A stretch of DNA of 64,000 nucleotides, from NCBI GenBank assembly GCA_030512335.1, contig JAULSU010000006.1, positions 1,922,001 to 1,986,000 on the forward strand. Reading direction: 5' to 3'. Within the stretch, counting starts at the first letter, position 1; each line of letters begins with the position of its first letter. The translations under genes and the position numbers were made by a program. Shown here one piece after another: positions 10,556 through 22,003 of this stretch. The notes beneath the pieces are model-generated. The model did no database searches. It had not been told where the DNA came from and saw only the letters and a program-made list of their open reading frames with translations. The DNA comes from Immersiella caudata. Its lineage: Eukaryota > Ascomycota > Sordariomycetes > Sordariales > Lasiosphaeriaceae.

Positions 10556-13500
10556 TTGACATACCAGGTTGACGACCAAGTCGTCTCCCTCCTGTTATGA
10601 GGTCCCAGGATCCCCGCTCTCGCCCTCGAACCCCGAGCTGGTCCCCGACGAGGGGTGATTGTTGCCGAGGTTTGGTTCTCGTCGGCTTCTGTCGGTCGAC
10701 GTGGAGCTGTGTTGCTGCGTCAGTTCTGTGTTCGCAGGCTTCGAGCAGGGTTGTAGAAGCTGCGGGTCGCTCTTGCTGCTACAGCTTGACTTCAGGGCAG
10801 GGTTCGGTCCGTCGGGACGGTGGTGTGGGCGTGATGGGCAGAGACGAGACACAAAAGGGTCCTTATCAGGCATGCGTAGGATAACTTTATCGAATCGCAC
10901 ACGGGCCACACTTACTTGTATCTTGATCTTTTACACAGCTGATCGAGTCGCACGGCAAGCAGTTGAACAGATAAAATCCCAGGATGAGACCAAACGGCAG
11001 AGGCCCCGAGAAACCCAGGAAATGTGTCCCAAACACAGGGTCCCCAAGAAGCTGGGAGAGGGGCGAGGGAAGTGTCGTTGATCAGCGTCGTGATTTTTTT
11101 CGTCTACAATTGCCTGCAGTTTGCAGCTGCATTTAGGCCTGAACCTGGCCCCCTGTAAATGGAGCTGCAGGAGGTGCGGCACACCAGCCCACCTTTGACG
11201 CCCCCTCTTGCCCCTGCATTCCTAGCCCAGCGCTGGGCTCCAGGCCAGACCCGGCCTGAATTCATCTCTGTGGGATTGACTATCTGAAATAGCTGCGCTC
11301 TAGGTGCGTTCACATCCACCCGCTGGAACCCAACAATCCGAGTCCATCTCGATGCGCGTTAGGACAGGACCACACACCTGTGCAGCCAAGCATCGCCGTG
11401 GCTATCGCTTTGCCGGACGTTGGCCGGACGGTTTACGACGGGTTTGAACTAAGCTGCCGTGCTGCCCGAGGCTCTCCTACCGTTGAATCGGCCGTGTCAC
11501 TAGCCAACGTCAATTCCATGGAAAGCAGCCGTAGAGGCATGCTCTTGGGCCCGAAAGTCTATTTTTGTTCCCTGCGAGCGGCTCTCCAATTCAAAGGTAT
11601 TATCCAGATTCGAATACCTTCCAGAAAGGCATGTCATCCCTCCTCCCGCCTTGCCGATAATTAAAAGAAGGCCCCTAATCTTCAGACTTCAGGCGGTTTG
11701 TCCAACACGAGAGGCCGCCCCATCGTGCCCATCCACACCAACCCGCAGTTTCAACTCCACCCCTCCGAATATCGAAAGGAGCAAGACCATTGCCGATCGC
11801 CGCGACCTTCAGCGCTCGCATCGGCCTCTGTTCTGTGCCTGGGCCAATACCGACGCTCGGATTGCTCGTTCACCAACCCTCAACTCCCACTGCGTCGTCG
11901 AACATGGAATATGGCGCACCCAGTGGTCGCGCTATTAGATATGCTGGGTGTATGTGCCCCGGAGCCCCTTATTGGTGGTTCATGTCGCTGCAGTGCGCTG
12001 CATCGTTCTGCAGCCATCTTCTTCGGGCGGCGTCAGCTTCGAAGCAGCGAGGATGGCTACAGGTGTGATTTTCCAGTCCACTCCAGCTGTCCACCATTCA
12101 GGCACGCGGGTGGGACGCTGTGCCACGACACACAAGAGTCCCAAGATCCCAGCTGCTGGACAATCAGCGGGTGGTAACTATTGGCGTCAGGGCGCCACAT
12201 GGCCTTACCCAGCCAGAGGACCACAGATTCACAGGGCATGGCACAACAGCGGCCGAAGCTCTGGCGACCAGACAAGACGATAAGGTCTACCCCCGATGCT
12301 CGAGTGCTCGCCGCGGGCATTTCATGTGCCTGAAAGGTTAAAGCGCAGATGCGATGCAACGCACCACCTCACCTCTGGGCCGACTCGTCCGAGTGCCTGC
12401 CGACCGCTACTCTGTATCTGAACAAGCTCACAATCTACATGATGCAGCCTCCCCACGGCAGCAGGCAGCGTGTCAATAAAGCGCCTCTCGGTCGATTGCC
12501 TGCCACAACCAGATGGGCGGCAACATACCATTGTTGCTGCTCATCGGCAGGGTTGAGAAGTTATCCTGGCTCTGGGTGAAGAGCCTCGATACTCACCGCC
12601 TGCTCACGATCCTGATCTGCTGTTGCGTTTTAGTGCTGACTTCACTGACGCGCAGCTGCGGGTGTCTGTGGGTTCGCGGGGGTATGGGATGTTGAGAGGA
12701 TCAACCGCCGCTGAAACCCAACCCTCTGCAAACCACATCTGGCGAAGCCGATCCTTGCGAGGTAATAACAGTAGCGAGCGCTGGAGACAAGATATAACTC
12801 ATTGCGGGCTCGCGTGAGTTGCGTCGGACACACCGTCGACAGAAATCTGAACACGAAGTTGGGCTCTCTGAAACGACCCACAATTAGATACATGAAGCCC
12901 GGGCCCTATGGCATGGGTACAGATCCCAGAAGCCCACATCCACCAACCTACAACAGTTAGACCTTCGGCAACGCTGTTTCGTCCACCACTACCCGCCCTG
13001 CTGCGGGAGCAGTTATAGCAGAAAGCCATCGTATCTCCTGCCTCACGTTGTTGCTCTCGCCTCGTCCCTCCCAACACCCACAAGTTTGCCGGACGGGATG
13101 CCGATGCACCGGGAGAGATCCCGGAATGGAGTTCTCTTCCACAAGCTCGGTTCACCCGTGCTGACCCTGACTTTAGCTGGTGTATTATCACACGACGCGA
13201 GCGGTTCCCAAGGCACGGCACACGGCATGTATAGTACCAAGCTGTTCTCGTTTGCGGGTCGCGGTCGTTCCGCTATACCAGGAGAGGCGAGGCTAAAGAA
13301 AACTTTGCAAAATATGTAAGCAGGAAATTAGACCCCAAGATACAATTATGCCGGTTGAGATTGTAGCTTTTTGGGATATCCGCAAGTCTAGGTGTTTTTC
13401 TCTCTTCGTAGGAGTCGCGTCTCTATTTACACGCGTTAGACCGGTCGTACCCGGGACGGGGAGTTTGTCAACACGAAACAAACGGCTCGGGCTCCCGAAG

Positions 13501-13859
13501 ATGGACAAACATCGGCCTGGTCAACTCCGGTCCCGAGCGCTTGTTTCGTTTCAACGGCAGGACGGAAACTAAGTCCCGTCTCGTACAACACACCAACGGT
13601 GCTACCGATGTAATCATAGAGACCGGGCGGTATGAACAAGTAGTTCCACCATGTAAGCAGATACATTCTAAACGCAGCAATTATAGAAAGAAAAGCAGCC
13701 TCTGAACACGATCAAGGTCGCCCTCAGATAATATTTCCAATGTTGCATTATCCTCGTAGCAAAATGATTCGCAGTAGGCTCGTAAACCTCCTGTAGAAGC
13801 TCAACTTGGTATTTATGGAGACTGAGGTGCAAAATCCTCATTGTGCTTCCCGAGTATCC
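10556..13859. other. Gene-free region upstream of the DENN gene
   Basis: 3.3 kb between the DENN start codon and the end of the TRAPPC13 gene. Many frames are open because the DNA is GC-rich, but none shows a domain or coherent exon structure. The first few hundred bases probably hold the DENN leader and promoter. I recognise no tRNA, 5S rRNA or transposon remnant. Confidence 0.4.
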
Positions 13860-14942
13860 TCATGCCGCAACCTTCTTCGGTTCGACATGGCGTGTCCCCA
13901 GTCTTCCGGTTGACAGGAACCCCCTATTTCCCATCTCTCCACGCCACCCAATGCCCAAAACACCAAACACAACCCTTCCGTCCTCTTCGCTCGCCCTCTC
14001 ATCAACACTTCCCCCGTCCCCAACCGCCTCCTCCACCACAAAGCACACCTGTTCAGCCTCCCCCGGATGCAACAGCGGCCGCTGCGTCCCGCTGGCCTCC
14101 CAGTTACAATCACTATACACCAACCCCAGCTCCAGATCCATCACCACCTTCTCCAGCCTCATCGCGTCCTCGCCACAGTTCTCCAACTGGGCCTCTAAAA
14201 CCCACCTCCTCTGCCCCTGCCCCCCCACACTCAACGGCCCGGCCTTTGTGCGCACGATTAACGAAGCTTTACATATAAACTGGTACAGCTTCCTAAACGT
14301 CCTCGTCCTCCCGCTCACATCCGTAGCCTCGTAATAGCTCACCGTCACCGCCAGCACATGATTCCCCTCTTCCTTCAAATCAAAATCCACCACCTTCTGT
14401 AGCGTCTCCCCCGCTGCCAAATCAATCCCCTTGTCCGACCCCGGTCCGAGATCCAGTGGCGTGACGGGTGCGCCAACTCCCGGCGTTTTCATCTCCGCCT
14501 TGATGCGCACGTCGCGGATAGATCGTGCCACTTCGGGGAGTGCGGATTCATCCTGCCCCGGGGCGAGGAGATTCACGGCATCATGGCTTGCGCAGAGGGT
14601 GCAAGAGAACGTCTCGCCTACGTAGGCGGAGCCGAAAGAGGGGGGGAGGTTGACGATGGGGGACAGCACAAAGGGTGCAGGATTGGTGTCGACATCGGAG
14701 CCATCGTGAGGGCTGTATGCGAGGGAGGCCGGGGCGAGTGGTTGTTGGCGGGAAGAAGGGTCGGAAAGGGGTGGTTGGAGGGGGAATTGAGTGACGAGAG
14801 ATGGACGGGAGAGGCTTAGACGGGAGTCAATTAGCATGGAGATGGCAAATGAAGGTATGGTTATCGCTTACCGGAGGACCTTCAAAGAGACCGAGTGTGG
14901 TTCCTTGACCGCATCGTGAGATGGGTAGCGTTGGTGGCTCAT
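13860..14942 (-). CDS. TRAPP complex subunit 13 homologue (TRAPPC13, DUF974)
   Basis: Two exons, 14942-14872 and 14814-13860, give 341 residues. TRAPPC13 is a subunit of the metazoan and filamentous-fungal TRAPP vesicle-tethering complexes that act at the Golgi and in autophagy. The first exon encodes MSHQRYPSHDAVKEPHSVSL then KVLR; the splice restores RLSRPSLVTQFPLQP, the family N-terminus. Then come PSFGSAYVGETFSCTLCASHD (an Ig-like strand pattern), the VRIKAEMKTP strand, GNHVLAVTVSYYE, FRKLYQFIC and WVLEAQLENCGEDAMRLEKV. The fold is two Ig-like beta-sandwiches. The intron (57 nt) has a TGCTAAT branch site close to its TCTAAG acceptor. The coding strand is C/T-rich at the start and G/A-rich towards the end (see findings). 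Confidence 0.88.
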
Positions 14943-15496
14943 GGCTATGGTTCCATGACGACAGTGGAGACCAGCGAGCTTGAAAGCAGAATGCGGGATG
15001 TAGCTGAGCTAAGCTGAGGTCGTGGGGTCAGCTGAGCACGGACACTGTTTTCATCAAGGTTCCCCGGCAGGCAACGGCGCCCCGAAAGGCCCACCACGTG
15101 GGCTCTGGAAAGAGGAACTGGATGATATCAATGTTTTGAAATTTATTTCATCTTACCCGCTATGATCTGGCGCCTAAGCTATTAGGGGGGCCTACTATCC
15201 TGGGCCTCAAAGAAACATCCATCAAAGGCAAGGGAAACGCAAGGACCGGTCATCGGGCACTGAGAGTTGCTATCGCTCTCTATTTCTGGTTCCCACGATG
15301 ACGATACTCACCCAAACGCAAAGTAGCCACCTTTCGCTGATAGCGACCCGCCCTAGTTACCATGGCTCTCATAATTTCTAACGTTTCTCACCCGCATGGC
15401 GACTAACTAGCAAAGAACAGCCCCTTCTCTTTCCCTGACGATTCAGCTAAGATTCGTGGCGAAGAGCAATTCAACGTGGTTTCTCCTAGGCCTCTG
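14943..15496. other. Promoter region of the TRAPPC13 gene
   Basis: 554 bp between two co-directional genes. It holds the TRAPPC13 promoter and the 3' UTR of the KH gene. Nothing else is recognised. Confidence 0.45.
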
Positions 15497-17522
15497 CTAC
15501 AGTCCTGGAGGCGGAGGAACCTGTAGCCGCATCGTTAGCAGTTAGAATTAGCAAGTGCAGGTTACTACTTACAGCACCATATGCACTGGCTCCAGGGGGG
15601 CCTCCTGGCGGCGGCGGAGGAGCAGCAGAAGCAGGAGGCGGCGGAGGCGGTGCTGGCTCGCTCGGAGGAGGGGGAGGTGATGCGGAAGTTCCAGGGGGAG
15701 CCGCAGCAGCGCCTTGCTGAGCCTGCTGGGCTTGAGCCATGTAGTACTGGTAATACTGCACATAGGCTTGGTAGCCGCCGTAGGCCGCATACGGATCAGC
15801 TCCGCCAGCCCCGCCAGCAGCGTTCGCGTAGTACTGGGCGTATTGTGCCGCATAATCAGTTCCAGACGTCGGAGTGCTGGATGCTGCCAGCGGCGATGCA
15901 ACGCTCGATGTGGCGGCAGTTGGCGAGTTGCTGTATCCGTTTCCGTGGCTTTGATGATGGTTGTTGCCATTGTAGCCTTGATAGGAGGATCCTCCGTGGT
16001 CATGAGAGCGGCCACCGCCATATCCTCCGGACCCGCCACCATACCCCCGAGGTGGGCGGCTTTTAAAATCCTCGTACTGTTCTCTAACATTCGCAAGGAG
16101 GTCCTCGCAAAGCTCCTTCGCTTTTTGAACCATAGCGGGATCAGGTCCACTGGAAGTAGGGTAAGCAAGAGCAGCCATACTTCATTCAACAACTAGACTT
16201 ACGCCACATGTAGAAACATGTCGTCCTCGCTTTCTTGACCGGTCGACTGTTCAAGGTAGCCTGAACCGCGGCCCTTGATTTGCACACGGCATCCCGTTTC
16301 TTGCTGGATGTGCTTGACGTACGCACCACCATGACCAACGACTTGTGCCCGAAGGTTGAAGCCGGGAACAGACTCAAGGCCAATAGTGATGCGTTCCTCG
16401 GGCCACTTCCGCTGTTTGGGTTGTTAGAACACTCTGGAAAGGGGCTGTAGAGGGGCAGGCGAGATACTTACTCTCCCGTACTCGTCACGCTCCACGCGGT
16501 CTTGCTCTTGGTCTCTGCGACGGAAGCGACGTTCGTCGACGAGCTGAGGGAGTTCCTGTTTCATCATCTCCTCGATCTTCGCGACAGCCTTGTCCAAACC
16601 TTCCTTCGTGGTGCTGGTTACGTGCAGGTAGAGCGGGGGGTTCTGGATGATGGTCAGCTGTTGTTGACCTTGGTGGGGACGAGGAATATGCCTCACCGTT
16701 GGCGTCGCCATGCTTTTGTCGGGATAGTAGCTTCCACGAGTGGTAACATCTTGCGAGAAGAATCTAGTCAATCAAGGTTCTCTATACAACAGCGGCGGTT
16801 CAAGCGAGGCGTACCAGCACCAGTCTCTTCTTTAATCTAAATCAAGCAGCCGAGGTCAGCAGATGAAAACGAGGTTGGGCCTGGACGAGCTGTCATGCTC
16901 CGAGTAAGCAAGACTGTCCCAGGCGAGAAAATCAGGAGCATGGCAACAGAGCGTTGGCCACGGAGCTGAGGGAGAATCAGTGTGATAACCAAAGGATCAT
17001 TTACCATTTTTTGCGTCGAGCCCTTTGTGAGCAAGTATCTGTTCCGCAGATCGTTGACTTCAATGTCCTTGATGTAGTCTCCATCCGAGATGTACACTTC
17101 GCCATTGATGTTGGCAGCGGCGGCGCTACCCTCATTCTCGGCACTCGAGCTCGATCTAACAGGGGGGACATCGACGTGCTGAATTCCCTTCCGGGCTTGG
17201 AGTTGTGCGTTGATTCTGGCAGCAGCCGCAGCTGTTTCGCGTGTTAGAACCATCCTCCGGAAGCAATCACGTCTGGCCGGGAGGCGGGTGCCTTACCAGC
17301 AGCGGCGGCGGGATCAACAGGCGACTTGACATCGGGTGTCGAGCTGCCCCGACCCTTTGATAGGGGGCTGCGGTCGCGGGCTGCGTTGCTGGCGTCGGGC
17401 TTCTCCGTCCTGTGTGAGGGAGGAGAGCGCGAGCGTCGGTCGAATCGCGAGGCTCTTCGAGGCTCCGGCTCGGTCTGATCGAACCGGGACCGCTTCGCAC
17501 TGCGTCGCTCAGAGTCGTCCAT
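15497..17522 (-). CDS. KH-domain RNA-binding protein, KHDC4/BLOM7-like splicing factor
   Basis: Eight exons, 17522-17297, 17231-17005, 16836-16815, 16749-16697, 16642-16472, 16411-16203, 16149-15573 and 15520-15497, give 502 residues. Order: an Arg/Ser/Asp-rich N-terminus (MDDSERRSAKRSRFD), an Ala-rich helix AAAARINAQLQARKG typical of KHDC4, a first KH-like unit (about 105-230, IEVNDLRNRYLLTKG..IKEETGADVTTRGSYYPD), the main KH domain in exon 6 (about 234-302, VVGHGGAYVKHIQQETGCRVQIKG, with GHGG in place of the usual GxxG), a helix PDPAMVQKAKELCEDLL, a Gly/Tyr/Gln-rich stretch and a poly-Pro tail. Human KHDC4 takes part in splice-site choice. Exon 3 is only 22 nt and the last coding exon 24 nt; the phases close (1509 nt), which supports the model. 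Confidence 0.88.
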
Positions 17523-18456
17523 TGCGCGGGGGTTGAGTGAGGTTGGGAATAATCGGTTATATGGTGTGAGCAAGCGTTTTCGTGGTTTGGATCCAGCGCT
17601 TGCTGGCGGTGAGTTGTCGACGCCAAAGAATGCCTTTCTGCGTCGCGTTGCAGTTGGAAGCTCAAAAAGTTTGGGCGAGACAGGATGCAGTGGGGCTATC
17701 TATTTGCACTGTGTCAGCATATGTCTCGTGGCAGCGGACTCGCAACACCACTCCCTCAAATCTCGAGTCAATTCGCCCCTGGGTTAGAATGGTACATTTA
17801 GGAAGCACTTTTATGCTTCGAATGATATCCCGTCGGCATTTGAGATCTCGCCAGGAAATTCTACACATAGCTCCCATGCCAGCAGCTAAGCCTTGAAATT
17901 ATTGCCACAGATTTCTGTGTTCGCCCTGAATAACATTGTAAGTGGCCTAATTGCAACTCTGAGAGCCTCAAATAGCCAGTGCCAGACCTCATGGCCTCGA
18001 GAAGTGCCACAAAGCACATTTAAACGGTCTCTGATGATTTCATTCAGCGTTGTGACGGCTCTGGCCAAAGCAAGTGTAATTGAAACAGTGCCAGAGACGC
18101 ATTCGTACCGTCAAGCAGGTGCCACCACTTGGGCCGCTCAAGCATGCCATCCCTTTGAGCACCTCACATGCCCAGAGCATTTCGAAAGGCAGAGCCTTTG
18201 ACTTCCCATGTGGCCTGTCTCGACGTTCAGAAGCGCAAAAGGAAAGGGAAAAAAGATCTGAGAGCTTACCGTCCATCAACGAAGTGCCTAACCAACTTCA
18301 GCGCATCGTCGATGTCACTCTCTCGCACCGAGCAAACATAGTTTGGCGGGGCCCAACCGTTATCTTAGCGTCTAGCGGCAAGCGATTGGTCAATGCCAGG
18401 AATCAGCGGTCAACCTCACCTCGACTGAGAGCTCTCAAAATTTCCCAGTCCTCCCT

Positions 18457-18466
18457 CCGGGACCGG
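18457..18466. promoter_or_regulatory. Leu3-type binding site upstream of ilv6
   Basis: CCGGGACCGG is an exact match to the Leu3 consensus CCGG-NN-CCGG, 120 bp before the ilv6 ATG. Leu3-type Zn2Cys6 factors control branched-chain amino-acid genes in response to alpha-isopropylmalate. Function is inferred from sequence and position. Confidence 0.6.
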
Positions 18467-18472
18467 CCGACC

Positions 18473-18479
18473 TGACTCA
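18473..18479. promoter_or_regulatory. Gcn4/CPC1-type site (general amino-acid control) upstream of ilv6
   Basis: TGACTCA is the exact Gcn4/CPC1 consensus, six bases after the Leu3-type site and about 107 bp before the ATG. This pairing is expected for a branched-chain biosynthesis gene under both specific and cross-pathway control. Confidence 0.6.
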
Positions 18480-18585
18480 TATGACAGGCACCGAGTATCC
18501 TTCCTACATCATTCCGAAGTAGCCATTTGGGGTTTTCTTAGAGGACAGTGGCGGGCTCTTGAAGCTCGCAATTGCTCCTTCCAGT

Positions 18586-19616
18586 ATGGCCTCTCGCAGC
18601 CTCACGCACCTGCGCGGGCTGGCGATGCAAATGCGGGCTCGTGACGCCCCCCTCGCCAGGCAGCTCGCAGCGTCCATCGGAGCGCGCTACAGCTCCGGAA
18701 AGAGCAGCTCGACCTCAGCCATTGCCTACAAGGCCATTCGCCGCCGGCAGACACCCCTCCCCATCAGCGACTCACCGCCAGCTTGGTCGGCCCAGGCCGC
18801 CGTTTCCAACATCCTCTATGAGACTCCCACGCCGTCGGTTGCGCCCCCGAAGCGCCACGTCCTGAACTGCCTCGTCCAGAACGAGCCCGGTGTCCTGTCC
18901 CGCGTCTCGGGCATTCTTGCCGCCCGCGGTTTCAACATCGACTCGCTCGTCGTCTGCAGCACCGAGGTGGATGACCTCTCCCGCATGACCATCGTGCTCA
19001 CCGGGCAGGACGGCGTGGTTGAGCAAGCTCGCCGCCAATTGGAGGACCTGGTACCCGTCTGGGCCGTGCTGGACTACACAAACTCGGCACTGGTTCAGCG
19101 CGAGCTCATCTTGGCCAAGGTCAACATTTTGGGACCCGAGTACTTTGAGGAGCTCCTCGCCCACCATCGCGAGATGACGGCGGAGAATGGCGAGGCGGAG
19201 ACGCGCACAGATTCCGAGACCACGCTGGAGGAGGCATCGGTAGATTTCCATCCCAGCCGCTTGGTGGCTAGCGAGGCCTTGCGCCACAAGCACGAGCACT
19301 TGAAGAGCATCACGTACTTCACCCATCAATTTGGAGGAAAGGTGTTGGATATCAGCACAAACAGCTGTATCGTTGAAGTGTAAGCAGGACTTAACCCCAC
19401 AATCCCTTTTGTTTGCTGACCCCCCCGTCTAGTTCCGCGAAGCCTTCGAGGATAGATTCGTTCCTTAAGCTCATCGCACCATTTGGCATTCTGGAGTCAG
19501 CTCGCACTGGTCTGATGGCACTTCCCCGCTCGCCGCTCTATGGACCTCACGAGGGAGATGCGCAGTTGAAGGAGGCTGATGACGTGGTTGATATCAGCCA
19601 GCTTCCCCCTGGCTAA
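18586..19616 (+). CDS. ilv6: Acetolactate synthase (acetohydroxyacid synthase) regulatory small subunit
   Basis: Two exons, 18586-19379 and 19433-19616, give 325 residues. It binds the catalytic subunit Ilv2 in mitochondria, stimulates the first common step of valine, leucine and isoleucine synthesis, and confers valine feedback. I start at MASRSLTHLRG; an upstream in-frame start at 18559 is possible but would weaken the targeting peptide. Residues 1-50 are Arg/Ser/Ala-rich without acidic residues, as in mitochondrial presequences. The ACT domain begins at R90 (HVLNCLVQNEPGVLSRVSGI, then LAARGFNIDSLVV), followed by the second regulatory unit RELILAKVNILGPEY with a fungal acidic insert (about 205-225). 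The intron (53 nt) interrupts IVEV-SAKPSRIDSF, and the protein ends with FGILESARTGLMALPRSP, the conserved C-terminus. Confidence 0.96.
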
Positions 19617-19810
19617 AAAGTTGACGTTTGAAGGAAGGAAAAATGAATTGGTCATATACCATAATTGGCAATGTCCTGTCGCTCAATTTGATCAATCTTC
19701 CATTCCAACACTCCTTTAGACTCCTGTACTATGTACTGTGCCCCCAAAATATAACGCTCGCCTCCAAGGGGCAAAATTACGGGAAAATAACTTTTCTACG
19801 CCAGGCCTGT

Positions 19811-20978
19811 TTACAAGATCTTGCCCTTGTTAACCACAAAAGCCTCGAGAGCAGCTGTTCAACTTGATTAGCAGACTGTGATAAAATCCTCGTGACTTGG
19901 GGTGTAACATACCGACAGCTGCCCACAGCCTGTTCTCTCCCTCATCAAACACCAACGACCTGGGGCCGTAGAATACCTCATCATCTACTTCCTCAGGGTG
20001 ACGAGGAAGGCAGTGCATAAACTTCCAGCCCGGCTTCGCCCCACCCCGCGTAGCAAGCTCATTGGTAACCTGGTAACCCGCAAACGCCTTCAGCCGCGCC
20101 TGCGACTCAGCCTCCTGGCCCATAGAAATCCAAGTATCAGTGACAATGACAGCTGCATCCTTGACAGCCTCCTCGGGGATGGTTGTCTCCTGGAGTTTTC
20201 CAGGCGCCGGAGACTGGCTACCGGCTGCGAGAATCACGTTCCGCATGCGGTCGGGGATGCCGTAGCCGGTGGGTGAGGCAACGCCAATGTTGACGCCCAT
20301 TTTGACGCAGCCGATAGCAAGGTCAAAGAGGACGTTGTTGCAGTCGCCGACCCAAGCAACCTTGATGCCCTCTAGCCCAAGGCTAGAATCGCTTGGGGAC
20401 CGGTTTAAAAGCGCCTCAGTGATAGTTTGGAAGTCGGCGATAGTCTGGAGGGGGTGGAAATCCTCGGATAGAGCGTTGATCACTGGGACGGAGGAGTACT
20501 CGGCCAGGCCGGTGATGTCCGAATGGGCACCTACACGGGCTACCATGCAGGAGGTCATAGAGGAGATAATGGTGGACGTGTCACGGAGGGATTCGTTGAC
20601 CTACTGGGTGTCAGTGTGAGGAGCATGGGCCGGAGTGAGTCCACCTACGCCGAGCTGGATGTCGTCCTTCCCGAGGAACATCGGGTGTCCGCCCATCATT
20701 GTGACGGCGGCTTCTGTTGATACACGAGTGCGGGTGCTTCGCTTGTTGAACATCATGGCGACGGTTTGCCCGGCCAGGCTGTTGGACAAGGATTTGGGCG
20801 TCTGGCCAGACTTGACGGCTGTCTTGTAATGTGAGGCATTGAGGACAAGCTTTGTGAACTCGGCCGGGCTAAGATCTGCGATGGATGTAAGGTGACGAGG
20901 CGCAGCTTTGCTGGAGAGCGACCGAGTTTGAAGGCGACTCGCGGCCGAGTTTACACTTCGGAGAGTTGCTCGTTGCAT
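19811..20978 (-). CDS. arg3: Ornithine carbamoyltransferase, mitochondrial
   Basis: Three exons, 20978-20649, 20600-19913 and 19854-19811, give 353 residues. It joins carbamoyl phosphate to ornithine to form citrulline in arginine synthesis (arg-12 in Neurospora). The first 28 residues (MQRATLRSVNSAASRLQTRS..) look like a mitochondrial presequence. S81-T-R-T-R85 is the carbamoyl-phosphate site, MMGGHPMFLGKDDIQLG follows, and H306-C307-L-P-R310 is the conserved catalytic and ornithine-binding motif. Intron 1 (48 nt) falls within IQLG-VNESLRDT, and intron 2 (58 nt) within LWAAV-AALEAF. The last exon of 44 nt encodes the C-terminal helix. Its stop lies 194 bp from that of ilv6, which is convergent. 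Confidence 0.96.
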
Positions 20979-21769
20979 TGTGGCGGTGAATGAATGGTAT
21001 CGAGGATTATTGGAAGTGGGAATGAATCTGAGAATTGGAGGCTAGAAAATGGATAGTTGGGCCTCTTCGAACGGCAAACGGTGGTCTCGTTCTAGACCTA
21101 GTGGCGATCGGTCTGACCTGTTGGTGTTCTGAGAAGCTCAATGGTTGTGAGTCGGCCGATCCCAGGTCATCGTGATGAGATCAAGGGTCTGCTATCTTGT
21201 GTTCTGGCCTCGAGATGCTGCGCCGAACGAACAAAAAGGACAATAATTCGCGTTATTAGAGCATTTATACGCAGAGACACAGAAGCCAGATCCAATTGAT
21301 ATCTAGACTTCAGTTGTACACGACTGTCCCACAGGGTTCTCCGAAGGGCCAGTTGTCGGCTCGACGAGAAGAGCTGTTCTTCGAGGTGGGTCAAGCTGTC
21401 ACACTGTTTGGCTGTGACTGGTCGCCGCAGTTCGGCGTCCTCAACGGTGTCCGCAACCCTAACCCGAACAAGCTCATGATGTCTCGACATCCCTCCCGCT
21501 TGACCTGAAGGACCCAAACCTCAAGTGATACTGCTGCTGTATTTCTCAGTTCATTCGATCACAAAACTTCTCTTGGTAGACTTACCGATGCCTTGTGGCT
21601 GACCCAAGCGTCCTCGGTTTTGCCAACTTACCGATTGCAGTTGACGGCTGACTGTTGGCGCCCAGTGATTGGTTCCCCCGCCAAACTTGGCGGACAACAA
21701 CGGTCCTGCGGTTTCAGGCACCGCCTCAGCTGGAACCTAGAAACCGGAAGTTTAAACCACGAGGCTTGC

Positions 21770-21780
21770 TGACGTATAAA
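21770..21780 (+). promoter_or_regulatory. TATA box with overlapping CRE-like TGACGTA
   Basis: TGACGTATAAA, 224 bp before the ATG of the DUF3712 gene. TATAAA is a plausible TATA element at this distance; TGACGTA resembles a bZIP half site. Inferred from sequence only. Confidence 0.45.
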
Positions 21781-21916
21781 GAAACACTCGCTCAAACCCT
21801 CCTCTTTCATCATTCATTTATTCATTCCATCTTTGTTGCCGCGGTCGACCTGAGCGACACCATTCCGAACATCGCCATCTCGGGGCCATTGACACATCAT
21901 TCCCCTGTTCCCTGTC

Positions 21917-21937
21917 ATGCCGTTGGCTGGATTGTAG
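21917..21937 (+). other. Upstream ORF of six codons before the DUF3712 gene
   Basis: ATG, five further codons (MPLAGL) and TAG, ending 66 nt before the main ATG. If transcription starts just after the TATAAA at 21775, this frame is in the leader and could reduce or regulate translation. Confidence 0.4.
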
Positions 21938-22003
21938 CCCGGCTGCGTCATCATCGCCAACAACAGCTTAGGCGCGGCTCTCGCGGCGGGCGCATCAGCA
22001 GCC

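Larger units (their letters stand above)
17523..18585. other. Divergent promoter region, KH gene / ilv6
   Basis: 1.06 kb between divergent start codons. The ilv6-proximal end carries adjacent Leu3-type and Gcn4-type sites, listed separately. The remainder shows no gene. Confidence 0.5.
20979..22003. other. Divergent promoter region, OTC gene / DUF3712 gene
   Basis: 1.03 kb. On the OTC side TGAGTC at 21148-21153 matches six of seven Gcn4 bases. On the DUF3712 side TGACGTA overlaps the start of a TATAAA box (21775-21780), and a short upstream frame lies at 21917-21937. Confidence 0.5.

Noticed and set aside
21148..21153. Gcn4 site before the OTC gene
   Set aside because: Only six of seven bases match; too weak to list as a feature, although regulation by CPC1 is likely on general grounds.
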